64,000 nucleotides of DNA, taken from NCBI RefSeq assembly GCF_026898155.1, contig NZ_CP114029.1:1371501-1435500 (forward strand), read 5' to 3'. Of the stretch, positions 53,939 through 63,021 are shown in pieces. The DNA comes from Jiella pelagia (GTDB lineage: Bacteria > Pseudomonadota > Alphaproteobacteria > Rhizobiales > Rhizobiaceae). Made by a program: the position numbers and the translations under genes. The stretch's first letter is position 1; each line of letters begins with the position of its first letter. A model generated the notes under the pieces. That model had not been told where the DNA came from. It searched no databases and saw only the letters and a list, made by a program, of their open reading frames with translations.

Positions 53939-56563
53939 CTAAGCTCCAGCTCTGCGGGGCGGGAAGAAGTCGGGCGCGGCGCGGTCAAGGCTTTCTATGA
54001 TCGCCAGCTCCCCCTCTGCGCAGCCGACGCGTTCGCGATATGGGACGACAGTTCCGTGAAGCTGCGCGCGCAGGTCATCCCATCGCTCAAGGAGGACGTT
54101 CCAGTGATGCGCATCATAAGTGCCATCGAAGATCACTGGGCGGACTTCGATGCGCGGCATCGGATGCTTTCCGTCCGGTGCCTCTTGGAGCATCCGTGCC
54201 CAGTGGCTCCCAACGCGGTCCACCCGCCCGATCTGCTGCTCCACAATGCCGGGGTTCCACTCGGGGTGAAGCAGAATCACAATCCTGCAGGCACGATGGA
54301 GATTGAGCCCTTCTCGTCCAACGAGCGATTGCGCGACCAGGATGCTCGGGTTGCTCTCGGGCCGGTTAAAACCAAGCTGAAGCTGCCGACGCGTCGCGAG
54401 ATCGACCGCTCCGTTCATGAGCCGGGCGTGCCGCCCGCGCTCGAAGCCATATTCAGCACGCAGTCGCTCAGCGAGCGTCTGCCAAAGATCCTCGGCCTCC
54501 GAGCGATCGAGGGTACCGTCGCCGTTTTCGTCGCCCTCGTTGCGCTCGCGGAGCGCCCTCACGAGTTCGGCAAACGCCTCCGCGACGGCGGCTTCGGTCA
54601 AGCCCTCCTGATCTCCGAACCGGTCGGCGCTCCCCGGATGCCGTTCCTCGCCAAGGAGCTGGTCGATCGCCGCCACGAGGTGCGCGGGATCGTCCGCCGA
54701 GCGGGCGGCCGCCGCCAGCGCACGAAGGTCGTTCTGATCCTGTTCCAAGCCGCCTTCGATCAGGTCGAAGACCCGCCGCCTCAGACGCTCGCGCCGGTTC
54801 TCGAGGGCGACGTAGCGCTCGGCGAGGGTCGCGTCGACCGAAGCGCGGTCAAAGGGGCCGCTCCGATGAAGCTGACGATGGGCCGCGGCGACCGCCGCCT
54901 CATCTCCCTCCGCGATCCGCCTTTGCGGCCAAGTCCGGTTCTCATCGAGCGCCCGAAGCATCGCTCGCGCGTTCAGCAGGTCAACGAGCGCGCGCATCGG
55001 TTCCGTAAAGCGGCCGAAGATGAGGACCTTCTCCCCCTCCTGACATAGTCTTCGGCTTCTAGCACCGCGCCGACAATTGCCGGATGGTCAAAGAGCGCGC
55101 CCGATCCGCTCGCGACGTCCCGGATCAGTTCTTTCCACCACTCGATACGCGCGCGACGCTTCTCATCCGCCGTTCCTTCTTCAGGCACTGGCTCGGTCGG
55201 CGCATCGTCCTCCTCCTCGCGAGCTGAGACGACGGTTTCGATTTCCTCACCTCCGTCTCGGTCGATCCCGGCGGCGAGGCCGTGTCCGTTCCCGAAGGTC
55301 AGACGGAGCCGTTTCGCGCCCGGGTCGCACCCCATCTCGGCGACGAACGAGAGCGCTTCGGCGGCGCAGATCGCGCGCCGCCACGCGACTGAGAGTTCTT
55401 CCGTATAAACGCTCACAGGATGCTGCCAACGATAGGAGTCGGCGTCCGCCACCACGCCCTTGCCGAGAGAGCGGACGCGCGTCTGGTAGAGCTGCACGTC
55501 AGGATCGCGCCTCTTGTCGCGACGGAGCACGTAGGGCGCGAGCGCGTCCTGATAGGCGCGCGCCGCTCCTTCGTAGGCGGAGCGCGCCCCGTCGCTACCG
55601 CGCCACGTCCGACGAACGCGGCGGACGGCCTGCACGTAGCTGTCGATGACGGAGTGTGCTGCCTCGGCCTCGCCGATCCCAGCTCGTGTCAGCGACTGTA
55701 TCCATTGTCCCGCGTCGAGGCTCGACCGGTGTCGCGCTCATGCAGAGACGGCGCGTATTGCGCGGGTAGAGGACGAGCGTCTCCTCAAGCAGGCGCGACA
55801 GCCCGGTCCACCCGCCCCGACTCTTGTGTGCCTCATCCACAACGACGAGGTCGAAGGCACCGAGCCCGAGCCCGACGGCGCGGTGAAGACCGCGGCGGTT
55901 ATCCTCGCCCGACTGGAAATGGCCACCGTCGCGCGCGGAAGCCCAGTCCATGTCCGCAAACTCGATGAACGTCCTCCAAAGAGGCCCGTCCCGGCGCTCT
56001 GAGCAGTGAGCGGCTATGCTCTCGGCGGCGCAGTGGATCGAACTCCACACGCTGTCTGCGAACTCGTTGAATCCGCGTGGAGCGCGGCGGTTTCCCGCGG
56101 CTCGGCGCGCCAGACCAACGAGCATGGGCAGGAGTGCGGTCCGCCCGTGTGGATCGGCATGAATGCGCCAGTTGGTGAACCCGTGTGACAGGATCACGAC
56201 CGGCTCCGCGAACCACGGCTTAGGATGCTCGTCAGGTGCCCAAGCGCTTCGCCACTGGTGGTCGCTTCGAAGGATCGGCGGCACGTCAGGCAGTCCGCCA
56301 TGACGCAGTTCCTCCTGCCACTGGAAACCGAGCGTCGGCGGGACGAGGATCGCAACTCGCCCGCCGCAGTCGGTCACTGCCTTCGCCACTGCGACGGCAA
56401 TCCGAGTCTTGCCGAGCCCCACCTCGTCGGCCAAGATCAGTCCGTGGCGCGGAATGCGCTCGGCGATCGCCCACAGACTGTCGCATTGCCCGTCGTTGAG
56501 TCGCGCCCCTGACCTTTCGCCGATCTCCCGCAGCCGGTCCCCGACATGTATCCAGTTCACCAT
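53939..56563 (-). CDS. SF2/SNF2-like helicase (frame breaks at 55717 and 55033)
   Basis: About 874 residues when corrected. Motif I is LILADEVGLGKTRIAVAVAK near residue 45, then VAILVPPTLGFQWQEEL (Ia), VVVDEAHKSRGGW (II) and LCMSATPVEL (III). The C-terminal RecA lobe has EKVLIFGRFTEPMRALVDLL, VGREGLNLHRACRIVILLHP and QQIGRVDRVGSHWARM (VI). The break at 55717-55723 (GAGGCTC on the plus strand) is repaired to SATPVELDAGQWIQSLTRAG. A second break, in the C-run at 55033-55037, needs one more C and gives YVRRGEKVLIFGRF. It begins 1 base after the PLD gene stop. Role: probably DNA or RNA translocation for the PLD nuclease. Confidence 0.85.
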
Positions 56564-56564
56564 G

Positions 56565-58497
56565 TCAGCCTCCAAGTGGTTTGAGCGCCGTCGTGCACCA
56601 GGCTGCGGCGATCCGGTCGATCGTCTCGTCGTAGAGCGATGCCTCCTTCGTCCCGCCCAGAGCGAAGTCTGGCCGGAAAGGCGGGGCTCGAAGGGCCGCG
56701 AGTGGATCCAGGTCGAGCTGTCCGAAGCGGCGAACGACAGCGTCATCCTTCGCCTGCTCCAGCGTCTGGCGAAGCCGAGAGCACCAAGCCGTCCAGTCGC
56801 TGCGGTCGAGCGCGCATTGCCGCTCCGCGATCCGCTCGACCAGTTCCATCATCCGGCGGATAGGATAGCTGCCGATGGGCCCGGGCGGTCCCACTCCGGC
56901 AGCGTTGCCGAAGTGGCCGAGGCTCTGCGGAATCGTCGTACTCGTCCCCCGTTGGTTCCTCGACCGGCGGCGGAAGAGGAAAGTCAGCCAGCAGCGACCA
57001 GACATGTTCGATGGCGACCGGCAGCAGTACCTGCGCGGCGAGACGGCCATGCTCGTCGATGACCGGCACAAGTTCCGTCAGCCGCTCGCCATCCTGCTGC
57101 CAGGCCACCCGCACCTCGAGTGGCCGATGCGCATGCCAGACAAACGACGTGCCATCGCGCGTGCAGTCAGCGCCTGCCGGATCGAGAACGTCAAAGGTTG
57201 CGCTGCTCTCGGCCGGAGGATCCAGCCACCCGGAGCCCTCTCTCTCATGCCAGACGAAATGGGAGACTGGAGGTGCGACATACTCCGTCGGTCGCTCGCG
57301 CATGTCCTCGCCGGCCTCGCAAGCGCTCGTATCAACGACGCTCTTGTCGTTCCAATCGATCGGGAGCAGCCTGCACACCGGCGTCCCGAAATCCACGTCC
57401 GCTTCGTTCCAAACCAAGTTAGCAGGCTCAATCATGATTCCGGCCTCAAGATTTCCGCCGTTCCTGTCGGAGCGAAGGAGGCCACTCGCGGTCATGTTGC
57501 CGGAGCCGAGATAGAGCCAAGCGTTTAGACATCGTTGTGAATTTGACTGCCATCGGGCGCTGAACATGAACTTTGCATGCAACCGCCGCGGCGGACCGCA
57601 TGACGCCGCCGCCTGCCGAATCGTAATGCCCATGTTGCGGATGGCCTCCGCGCCCGTAGCAACAGCCTGACATCCTTGCGGCTCCACGTAGAGATCTATC
57701 TCGGCCTCTTTTGCGAGCGTCCCCCGCAGCTCCTGAATGATCCGACCCAGCGCAGGAGGAACTGCCGAGCCGTCGCCCCCCTCGTAGAAACCGGAGCCGA
57801 TTGACAAGTGGTTGCGCCTTCCTGGCCGGATCCGAGAAAGGATCTGCGGCAGCATTGCCTCTCGCCGACTGTCAATGAACCGAGTTACAGTACCGCGCGG
57901 CGCACGTATCGAGATCCTCTCAACCCAGGCATCGAGCCGGTCGCGCGCCTCACGACTGATCGCAGAGGTCGAGTCGAGTGGCGACACCGGGACTAGGTCG
58001 CGCAGGTGGCGCAAGAGGTTGGCCGCGGACGCGATGTCGGCCGCTCGTTGGCTCGCGTCGCGTTCCTCATCTTCGCGACCGAGATCCACCGTCCAGGCTA
58101 AATCGAGGCTCTCCTCAAGCGTTTGGCGGGTCCAGTTGCCCGTCGAAACGATCAGCCGTATTCGCCACGCATCAGCAGTTTCGATCGTTCGGAAGCCGAT
58201 GAGAGCCACCTTCGCGTGCATGAGGCCCGAAGTGCGCGGCGGCAAGGGAAGATGCAGGAGCCCCGGCACCTGTACTGGCGAAATGCGTCGCTCCCCCGGA
58301 TCCAGCATGGCGCCGAGGAAGACGTCGCCCGATGCCGCCCTTTGCCGCCGCGTGCAGCGGGTGAAACGTTCGAGGGCGGAGTTCAGAAAAATTTCGTCGG
58401 CCGAGTAGCCGCAAAGCCACCCGAAAACCCCGACATGCCCCTCGGGCGGTTCGAACAGGCGAGAAAGAGACGGTGGCCGCTCGGCGCCAAAGGTCAT
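56565..58497 (-). CDS. PLD-superfamily protein with two HxK motifs (one-base frame break)
   Basis: About 643 residues when corrected. The first active half is LMHAKVALIGF with the later LIVSTGNWTRQTLEESLDLA; the second is RRLHAKFMFSARWQ with LYLGSGNMTASGLL. Paired H-x-K and (S)GN-x-(T/S) motifs are the phospholipase D / Tdp1-like fold, here most likely a nuclease or phosphodiesterase. No signal peptide is seen. The break at 56919-56925 (GAGGCTC on the plus strand) is repaired to EYDDSAELGHFGNAAGVGPP and restores a C-terminal part ending DRIAAAWCTTALKPLGG. Its start overlaps the stop of the upstream 434-aa gene (ATGA). Confidence 0.83.
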
Positions 58498-59798
58498 GCT
58501 GTCCTTCTCCCATCGGCAATCCCAAGAAGGTCCGGCGCGAGATGAAACAGGTTGCCGACGCGATAGGAGATTCCGTCGGGCAGCGGCGGCAGGACACCAA
58601 CTGGCGCTTCCTCCGCCCTGTCCTCCTCCTCGTCGGAGAGCAGCGCGGCCGTGTCGGACCTGTCGAAAGCCAACGTTCGTCCCGCGAAGGCTGGCCCGGG
58701 AAGAACCTTCCCGTCTACGAGCCGCAAGATGCGGCCGTCCCTCTCGATCAGGCGCGAAAGCATGTCGGCATCGTCCCTGACTAGGCAGTCAATGCAGAGG
58801 CGCGTGGCCATACCGTCTGGCGATGGGTCGTGGCGGAGGTCTAGGAAGTGGACCGCCCGCCTCCGCACCTCTGCAATTGGTTCAGTCGGGAGCAGTCGCG
58901 GCAATTCGCCAAGCGCAATCTCCCGCTTTCCCATTTGTGCAAGCGCGGCTTCAACATGGTCGAGGAGCGACCCCGTGTCGACGGCGCCGGCCGCCGTTAG
59001 CAGCAAGCCGAAGTGAGAACCGGCGCGCATGTCGTGCCAGTGCTCCTCGCTAATGTCGTGTGGTCTGTTGTTCCAACTTGCATGTCCCTCCGCGTGCGAC
59101 CGCAGCGCAGACACCCATTTAAGGGCTGCATCCCTCCGCCTCCGCTCGCGTTCGCCTCCGGACAGGAAGCCTTCGAGCAGAATCTCTGCCGCCAAAGGCA
59201 CAACCGGCTGCGTCGGGTCGATGTCGTTGATCGTAGCGTTGTACTGGTATGGGAGCTCGCCGCCGGTCACCCAGCTTTCAAGAGTCGTCCGCGCCGCAGG
59301 GCAGGCCTCCTCGAGCAGGCTCTCTCCCCTTGGCGCGACGGAATAGCTGTTGAACCGTCTGCTCGGCGCATTGACCAGCCCAAACGTGGCTAGTGGATCA
59401 AGAGTTCCTATGCGCATCGGCTGGACAACATAGAAGCTGCGGGAGATTGCTTCGCCGAAGCTGGGAGGCTCCGCGTCCTTCCACCGCCTTAGCTTCCGGG
59501 AGCCTGGCAGGCGCTCATGCCGCTCTCCCCATCCGAGCCTTCTTTGGTACGTCCACCAGACAGCAAGCGCCTCTACTGCGTTTGCCGCCGCGATGTTCGA
59601 GACCGCGAAGCCTCTTTCACCCGCACGCGACGCGAGATGGATGCCAAGAAGTGCGAGCACGAGCTGGCGCCCGAACCAGACGTTGCCGAGCCCGGGTACC
59701 GCCAATTCATTGAACGCTCGCACCGCAGGCGCCATGTTGAGCGATCGGCTCCGGCGCGTGCTGCCAAGCGATTCTAGTCCGAGGGTTCCCCACTCCAT
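58494..59798 (-). CDS. Unrecognised 434-aa protein, first gene of the PLD-helicase operon
   Basis: I do not recognise the family. The N-terminal 120 residues are helical (MAPAVRAFNELAVPGLGNVW, FGRQLVLALLGIHLASRAGE), then a mixed domain with ISRSFYVVQPMRIGTLDPLA and NSYSVAPRGESLLEEACPA. The C-terminal 150 residues (DMRAGSHFGLLLTAAGAVDT, RRAVHFLDLRHDPSPDGMAT) again look helical. No catalytic motif, signal peptide or sure membrane span is seen. The gene holds the only intact GAGCTC I found (59253-59258) and reads in frame across it (GGELPYQYN). It is coupled to the PLD gene by a 4-base overlap. The start may be 59798 or 59735. Confidence 0.75.
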   Translation of the reverse strand: MEWGTLGLESLGSTRRSRSLNMAPAVRAFNELAVPGLGNVWFGRQLVLALLGIHLASRAGERGFAVSNIAAANAVEALAVWWTYQRRLGWGERHERLPGSRKLRRWKDAEPPSFGEAISRSFYVVQPMRIGTLDPLATFGLVNAPSRRFNSYSVAPRGESLLEEACPAARTTLESWVTGGELPYQYNATINDIDPTQPVVPLAAEILLEGFLSGGERERRRRDAALKWVSALRSHAEGHASWNNRPHDISEEHWHDMRAGSHFGLLLTAAGAVDTGSLLDHVEAALAQMGKREIALGELPRLLPTEPIAEVRRRAVHFLDLRHDPSPDGMATRLCIDCLVRDDADMLSRLIERDGRILRLVDGKVLPGPAFAGRTLAFDRSDTAALLSDEEEDRAEEAPVGVLPPLPDGISYRVGNLFHLAPDLLGIADGRRTA

Positions 59799-60339
59799 GC
59801 CATGACGCTAAGCGATTCTACGCGGCGTTGAAATACCTGACGTCAAAGGGGCGGTGGCACTACGTCTTGCTCATCTTGGCGTGGCGACCGACGAAACGAT
59901 CTCGCCCGGCGCCGGAGGCGACGCTGTAGACGCACGCGAGAAAATGGCAACAGCTTCCCGAAATGCCCGAACGAGCGGCCGTTCCCGCGCGGGGCAGTCG
60001 TGGGGCGGTTCGAAGCGCGTACGACTGTCGCCACACTGTGCAAAGTCCATTGGCTGGGTGGATACCTTTTCAGCCAGATTCATCCCAATGCGACTCTGGG
60101 AGTCATCTCATTGCTTGTATGAAAATGACCGCTCCGAAAACCCAGTCTGAGTCAGCGGGTTACGTGCCGGGTGATTCATGATTTTGGTCGCGTCACCAGC
60201 CGGAAATTTTAGCTGTCCTGAATAACGCTATTTCCGGCGGTCTCCCCCGAAGACAAACGGCACCCCCTCCTCAGCCATCTCTATGAACCGATCTTTTACG
60301 TCCTGAAATCGCTCGAAACTCGCAGCTTTATGTAGATCG
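59799..60339. other. Intergenic region upstream of the PLD-helicase operon
   Basis: I see no supported gene. The region should hold the promoter of the minus-strand operon. From about 60.2 kb the composition shifts to AT-rich, marking a boundary with the next, different piece of DNA. Confidence 0.4.
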
Positions 60340-61323
60340 TTATTGAGCCTCCTGCACATCACTCCAGCCCACTTGATCAAAGAATAGGTTTTTTGCTCTA
60401 AAATGACGATCTATTTCCCTGTTTATGACAGCGATGACATTGCGGATCAGTTCGTCAGTCAACTTGGTCTGAAAATCAAGCACTTCACCGGAAGGAGCTT
60501 TAACTAGTTTCATGTAATCTCGACCCAGTGAGGTCGCAACAGATTCTAAGTACGCTTTCCTGACAGAATTCCTTTTCTCGTGCTGCATTATATTGCGTAG
60601 CTCCCGTTTATTTTTTTTACGAAAGCGGCTATATAATACCGACCTAGCAGCTGGGATTGCGATTTCTTCATCCGGCGCATTTATCATTGAAGCTACTGCT
60701 GCAAACAATGTTGCATCTTCCGGGAAGCGCCTCAATAAAATATCTAAAATCGCTCGACGAGAGCGCGATGTTCTAGCCTTCTGAAGCGCGTCCAATAAGA
60801 AGTTTCTATAATCCTGTGGACCTTCGAATGTACCAGCCAACATATGAAGGATATTTGCCTGATAGGTCTGATCTTGAACAAGGGTATATAATTTTTGGCA
60901 CAGAACGTTAAAATTTCTGTTTTCTTTCCTGTATTCCATCAGATTCAAGGAGCCTGTTGACCAGAACTCGTTGCGAAATCGACGAAGGTCTTTTTCAATC
61001 GACTTGTCGGCGCCAGCGGCCTGACGAAAATTCGCCTCAATAAAGAAAATCGAACCCTCAACCAAGGCTCCTTCAAAGCAAGTAGTCTCGTCAACGTGAA
61101 CACAGCTCCCGACCCCGTCTCTGAGATCTGCTTTGGTGAAATTGTAACCTCTGAGATCCGACCCACTGAAATCACATCCCTTTAGATCGGCCCCGACAAA
61201 ATCAACTCCAACGGCGATCCCACCAATTCTTGCGAGGTCCGAAAAGGTTGTGGCCGTAGAATGCAGGAGCGCGCCAATTTCGGCACGCCTACTCGGATTA
61301 AAATGAAAATTATCATTTACCAT
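60340..61323 (-). CDS. Pentapeptide-repeat protein with helical C-terminal half
   Basis: 327 residues. Residues 35-70 (VDFVGADLKGCDFSGSDLRG, YNFTKADL) are pentapeptide repeats of the A(D/N)LxG type, forming a short beta-helix. After this come helices: TFEGPQDYRNFLLDALQKAR, SRSRRAILDILLRRFPEDAT and EIAIPAARSVLYSRFRKKNK, like HEAT-type repeats. No enzyme motif is seen. It is 6 bases downstream of the next gene on the same strand, so the two form one unit. Base composition is much lower in GC than the neighbours, indicating transfer. Confidence 0.65.
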   Translation of the reverse strand: MVNDNFHFNPSRRAEIGALLHSTATTFSDLARIGGIAVGVDFVGADLKGCDFSGSDLRGYNFTKADLRDGVGSCVHVDETTCFEGALVEGSIFFIEANFRQAAGADKSIEKDLRRFRNEFWSTGSLNLMEYRKENRNFNVLCQKLYTLVQDQTYQANILHMLAGTFEGPQDYRNFLLDALQKARTSRSRRAILDILLRRFPEDATLFAAVASMINAPDEEIAIPAARSVLYSRFRKKNKRELRNIMQHEKRNSVRKAYLESVATSLGRDYMKLVKAPSGEVLDFQTKLTDELIRNVIAVINREIDRHFRAKNLFFDQVGWSDVQEAQ

Positions 61324-61329
61324 AGATCA

Positions 61330-62088
61330 CTACTCATCGAAGTTTTTGATTATCGAGATCTCACATTCACCTTCCGATAGGGAATTGGCCCTGCTACCTG
61401 AATCAATATTATCTGAAATGCACTTAGATAATATTACTCCCATTATTTTCTCTTTATTCACATTTTTTCCGCCAAAGTTTCTGAAATACGATTTTCCCTC
61501 GTTTGTTATTTGGAAGTATATATCTCGCTTCAAGCCAATCAGTCTAACCGCGACATTGCGGCCATTTGCCTTTGGAATAGGCGAAAGCGTACAAATGGGC
61601 GCTCTGTGAATGTATGTCGCTTCAAGCGGCTGATTCTGTCGGAGAGATCGGATTTCCCACCGCCCGTTTGGACGAGCAATAACAGCTGAGATTTCACTTT
61701 CTAAAGTGCTCTTTTCTGATATCTTGGCACCCTTCGCCATGCTCAACTTCATGTTGCCGCCGATCTTCGCTGTACCAGCGTCAACAGTTAGCTCCCCACC
61801 AGTGCCGCTAGTACGCTCATGCTCCAAAATGTTTTTGATCCCACCTTCCACGACAGGCTCACCCAATCTTCCTTCGGATTCAATTCGAAGTCCTTGGCAA
61901 TCAAATTTGATAAATAGACGGTTAAACCCAACATCGACCTCAATACCTTCAAAATCAGCTGCGATTATTCCAACTCTTAAAGACATGCTAATAGGCGTTT
62001 TTCCGACGAAATTAGCTGGCACCAAGTCAGGATCGATCTCAATTTCTACGAGGTCTGGAATTTTATTCCAATGCGTCCACTGATCCAT
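61330..62088 (-). CDS. Unknown low-GC protein, partner of the pentapeptide gene
   Basis: 252 residues with no recognised family. The N-terminal half is strand-rich (MDQWTHWNKIPDLVEIEIDP, SLRVGIIAADFEGIEVDVGF); the middle is polar (SGTGGELTVDAGTAKIGGNM); the second half has RWEIRSLRQNQPLEATYIHR and VRLIGLKRDIYFQI. There is no signal peptide. It lies directly before the pentapeptide gene. The low GC matches that gene and no other nearby. Paired unknown genes of this type in mobile regions are often defence or toxin units, but nothing here proves it. Confidence 0.6.
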   Translation of the reverse strand: MDQWTHWNKIPDLVEIEIDPDLVPANFVGKTPISMSLRVGIIAADFEGIEVDVGFNRLFIKFDCQGLRIESEGRLGEPVVEGGIKNILEHERTSGTGGELTVDAGTAKIGGNMKLSMAKGAKISEKSTLESEISAVIARPNGRWEIRSLRQNQPLEATYIHRAPICTLSPIPKANGRNVAVRLIGLKRDIYFQITNEGKSYFRNFGGKNVNKEKIMGVILSKCISDNIDSGSRANSLSEGECEISIIKNFDE

Positions 62089-62336
62089 TTTTACTGAGCC
62101 CCTTCAAAAGCGTAGAGGCAAATGCCTCGATGACTATCAGAGTCTAAAGTTGGTTGGCCGGTATTTCAACTTTTAGTCTCTCAGACTGGCGGCGACGTGA
62201 GAATTTATCCTCGCAGAAATGCTAATACCTAACCGCAGAGGAATGGATTCCCCGCCCTGCGGGCCGAGGATGACGAAGCGGCGGGGGCGTTGCCGATCGC
62301 AGGCGCTCCCCTGTCGCGACGCCTCCGGCACGCGCG

Positions 62337-62591
62337 CCCTCTCTCCCCCTTGTGGGAGAGAAAGTCATTCCAAGGAATTGGGCCGAGCGCAGCGAGGTCC
62401 AAACCTTGAGAATGACAAGAGAGGGGTTTCCCCGGTAACGCTTGCCGCCATCGACCGCAAAACGAGCGCCACGACAAGATCTACAACGTCGGCAGGACAT
62501 GGCGCCGGTGAAACCCCTCTCTTGCGATTTCTATCACTTGGCTTCGCCAAGATGATGAAATCGCTTTCTCTCCCACAAGGGGGAGAGAGGG
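62337..62591. repeat. Inverted-repeat element (two arms of about 28 bp)
   Basis: CCCTCTCTCCCCCTTGTGGG with AGAGAAAG at 62337-62364 is mirrored by CTTTCTCTCCCACAAGGGGG with AGAGAGGG at 62564-62591. Inside lies a second inverted pair (AAGAGAGGGGTTTCCC near 62430, and GAAACCCCTCTCTTGC near 62511). The unit has no coding gene and resembles a dispersed palindromic repeat (a MITE-like or REP-like sequence) beside the DUF559 gene. Confidence 0.7.
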
Positions 62592-62606
62592 CGCCCGACC
62601 TTGGTG

Positions 62607-62987
62607 TCAGCGTCTTTCGATCCGCAGGCACGCGACTGAAGCGACCTTTGCAAGCACTGCACCGAGATCCGCGACGACCGTCTCGTTGGTAAAGCGCAGG
62701 GTGAGGAAGCCCGCGGCCGCAAAGGCCTCGCCCCGGCCCTCGTCCCTCGAACGTCCCGCCGCCGTGCCGCCGTGCTGCCACCCGTCGATCTCGACGATCA
62801 GCCTCGCCTCGTAGCAGACGAAGTCTGCGATGAAGCCGAGCATCGGCACCTGCCGCCGAAATTTCAGCCCTTCGAGCCGGCCGGCTCTGACGCCATGCCA
62901 GAACGCGCGCTCCGCCGGCGTCGGGTCGATCCGCATCGTCTTGGCGAACCGGCGATGTCTCGGCTTGATCGGAACGTGCGTTGCCAT
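62607..62987 (-). CDS. DUF559 protein (restriction-endonuclease-like fold)
   Basis: 126 residues. The family pattern is clear: RIDPTPAERAFWHGVRAGRL, GLKFRRQVPMLGFIADFVCY (Asp) and ARLIVEIDGWQHGG (Glu-x-Asp). This is a VSR/PD-(D/E)xK-like nuclease fold, widespread in alphaproteobacteria, with no firmly known role. Start ATG 62987 fits the family; the ATG at 63005 is less likely. It lies 34 bases from the end of an IS256 element, which may have removed its promoter. Confidence 0.85.
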   Translation of the reverse strand: MATHVPIKPRHRRFAKTMRIDPTPAERAFWHGVRAGRLEGLKFRRQVPMLGFIADFVCYEARLIVEIDGWQHGGTAAGRSRDEGRGEAFAAAGFLTLRFTNETVVADLGAVLAKVASVACLRIERR

Positions 62988-63021
62988 GGGAGAATGGCAG
63001 CCCATAATTGCGCCGGTTGCA

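Noticed and set aside
53939-59798. A standard DISARM or BREX system
   Set aside because: A helicase and a PLD protein are present, but there is no DUF1998 protein, methyltransferase or PglZ.
59854-60150. Short overlapping frames between the PLD-helicase operon and the low-GC unit
   Set aside because: No motif, no ribosome site and an arginine-rich out-of-phase composition.
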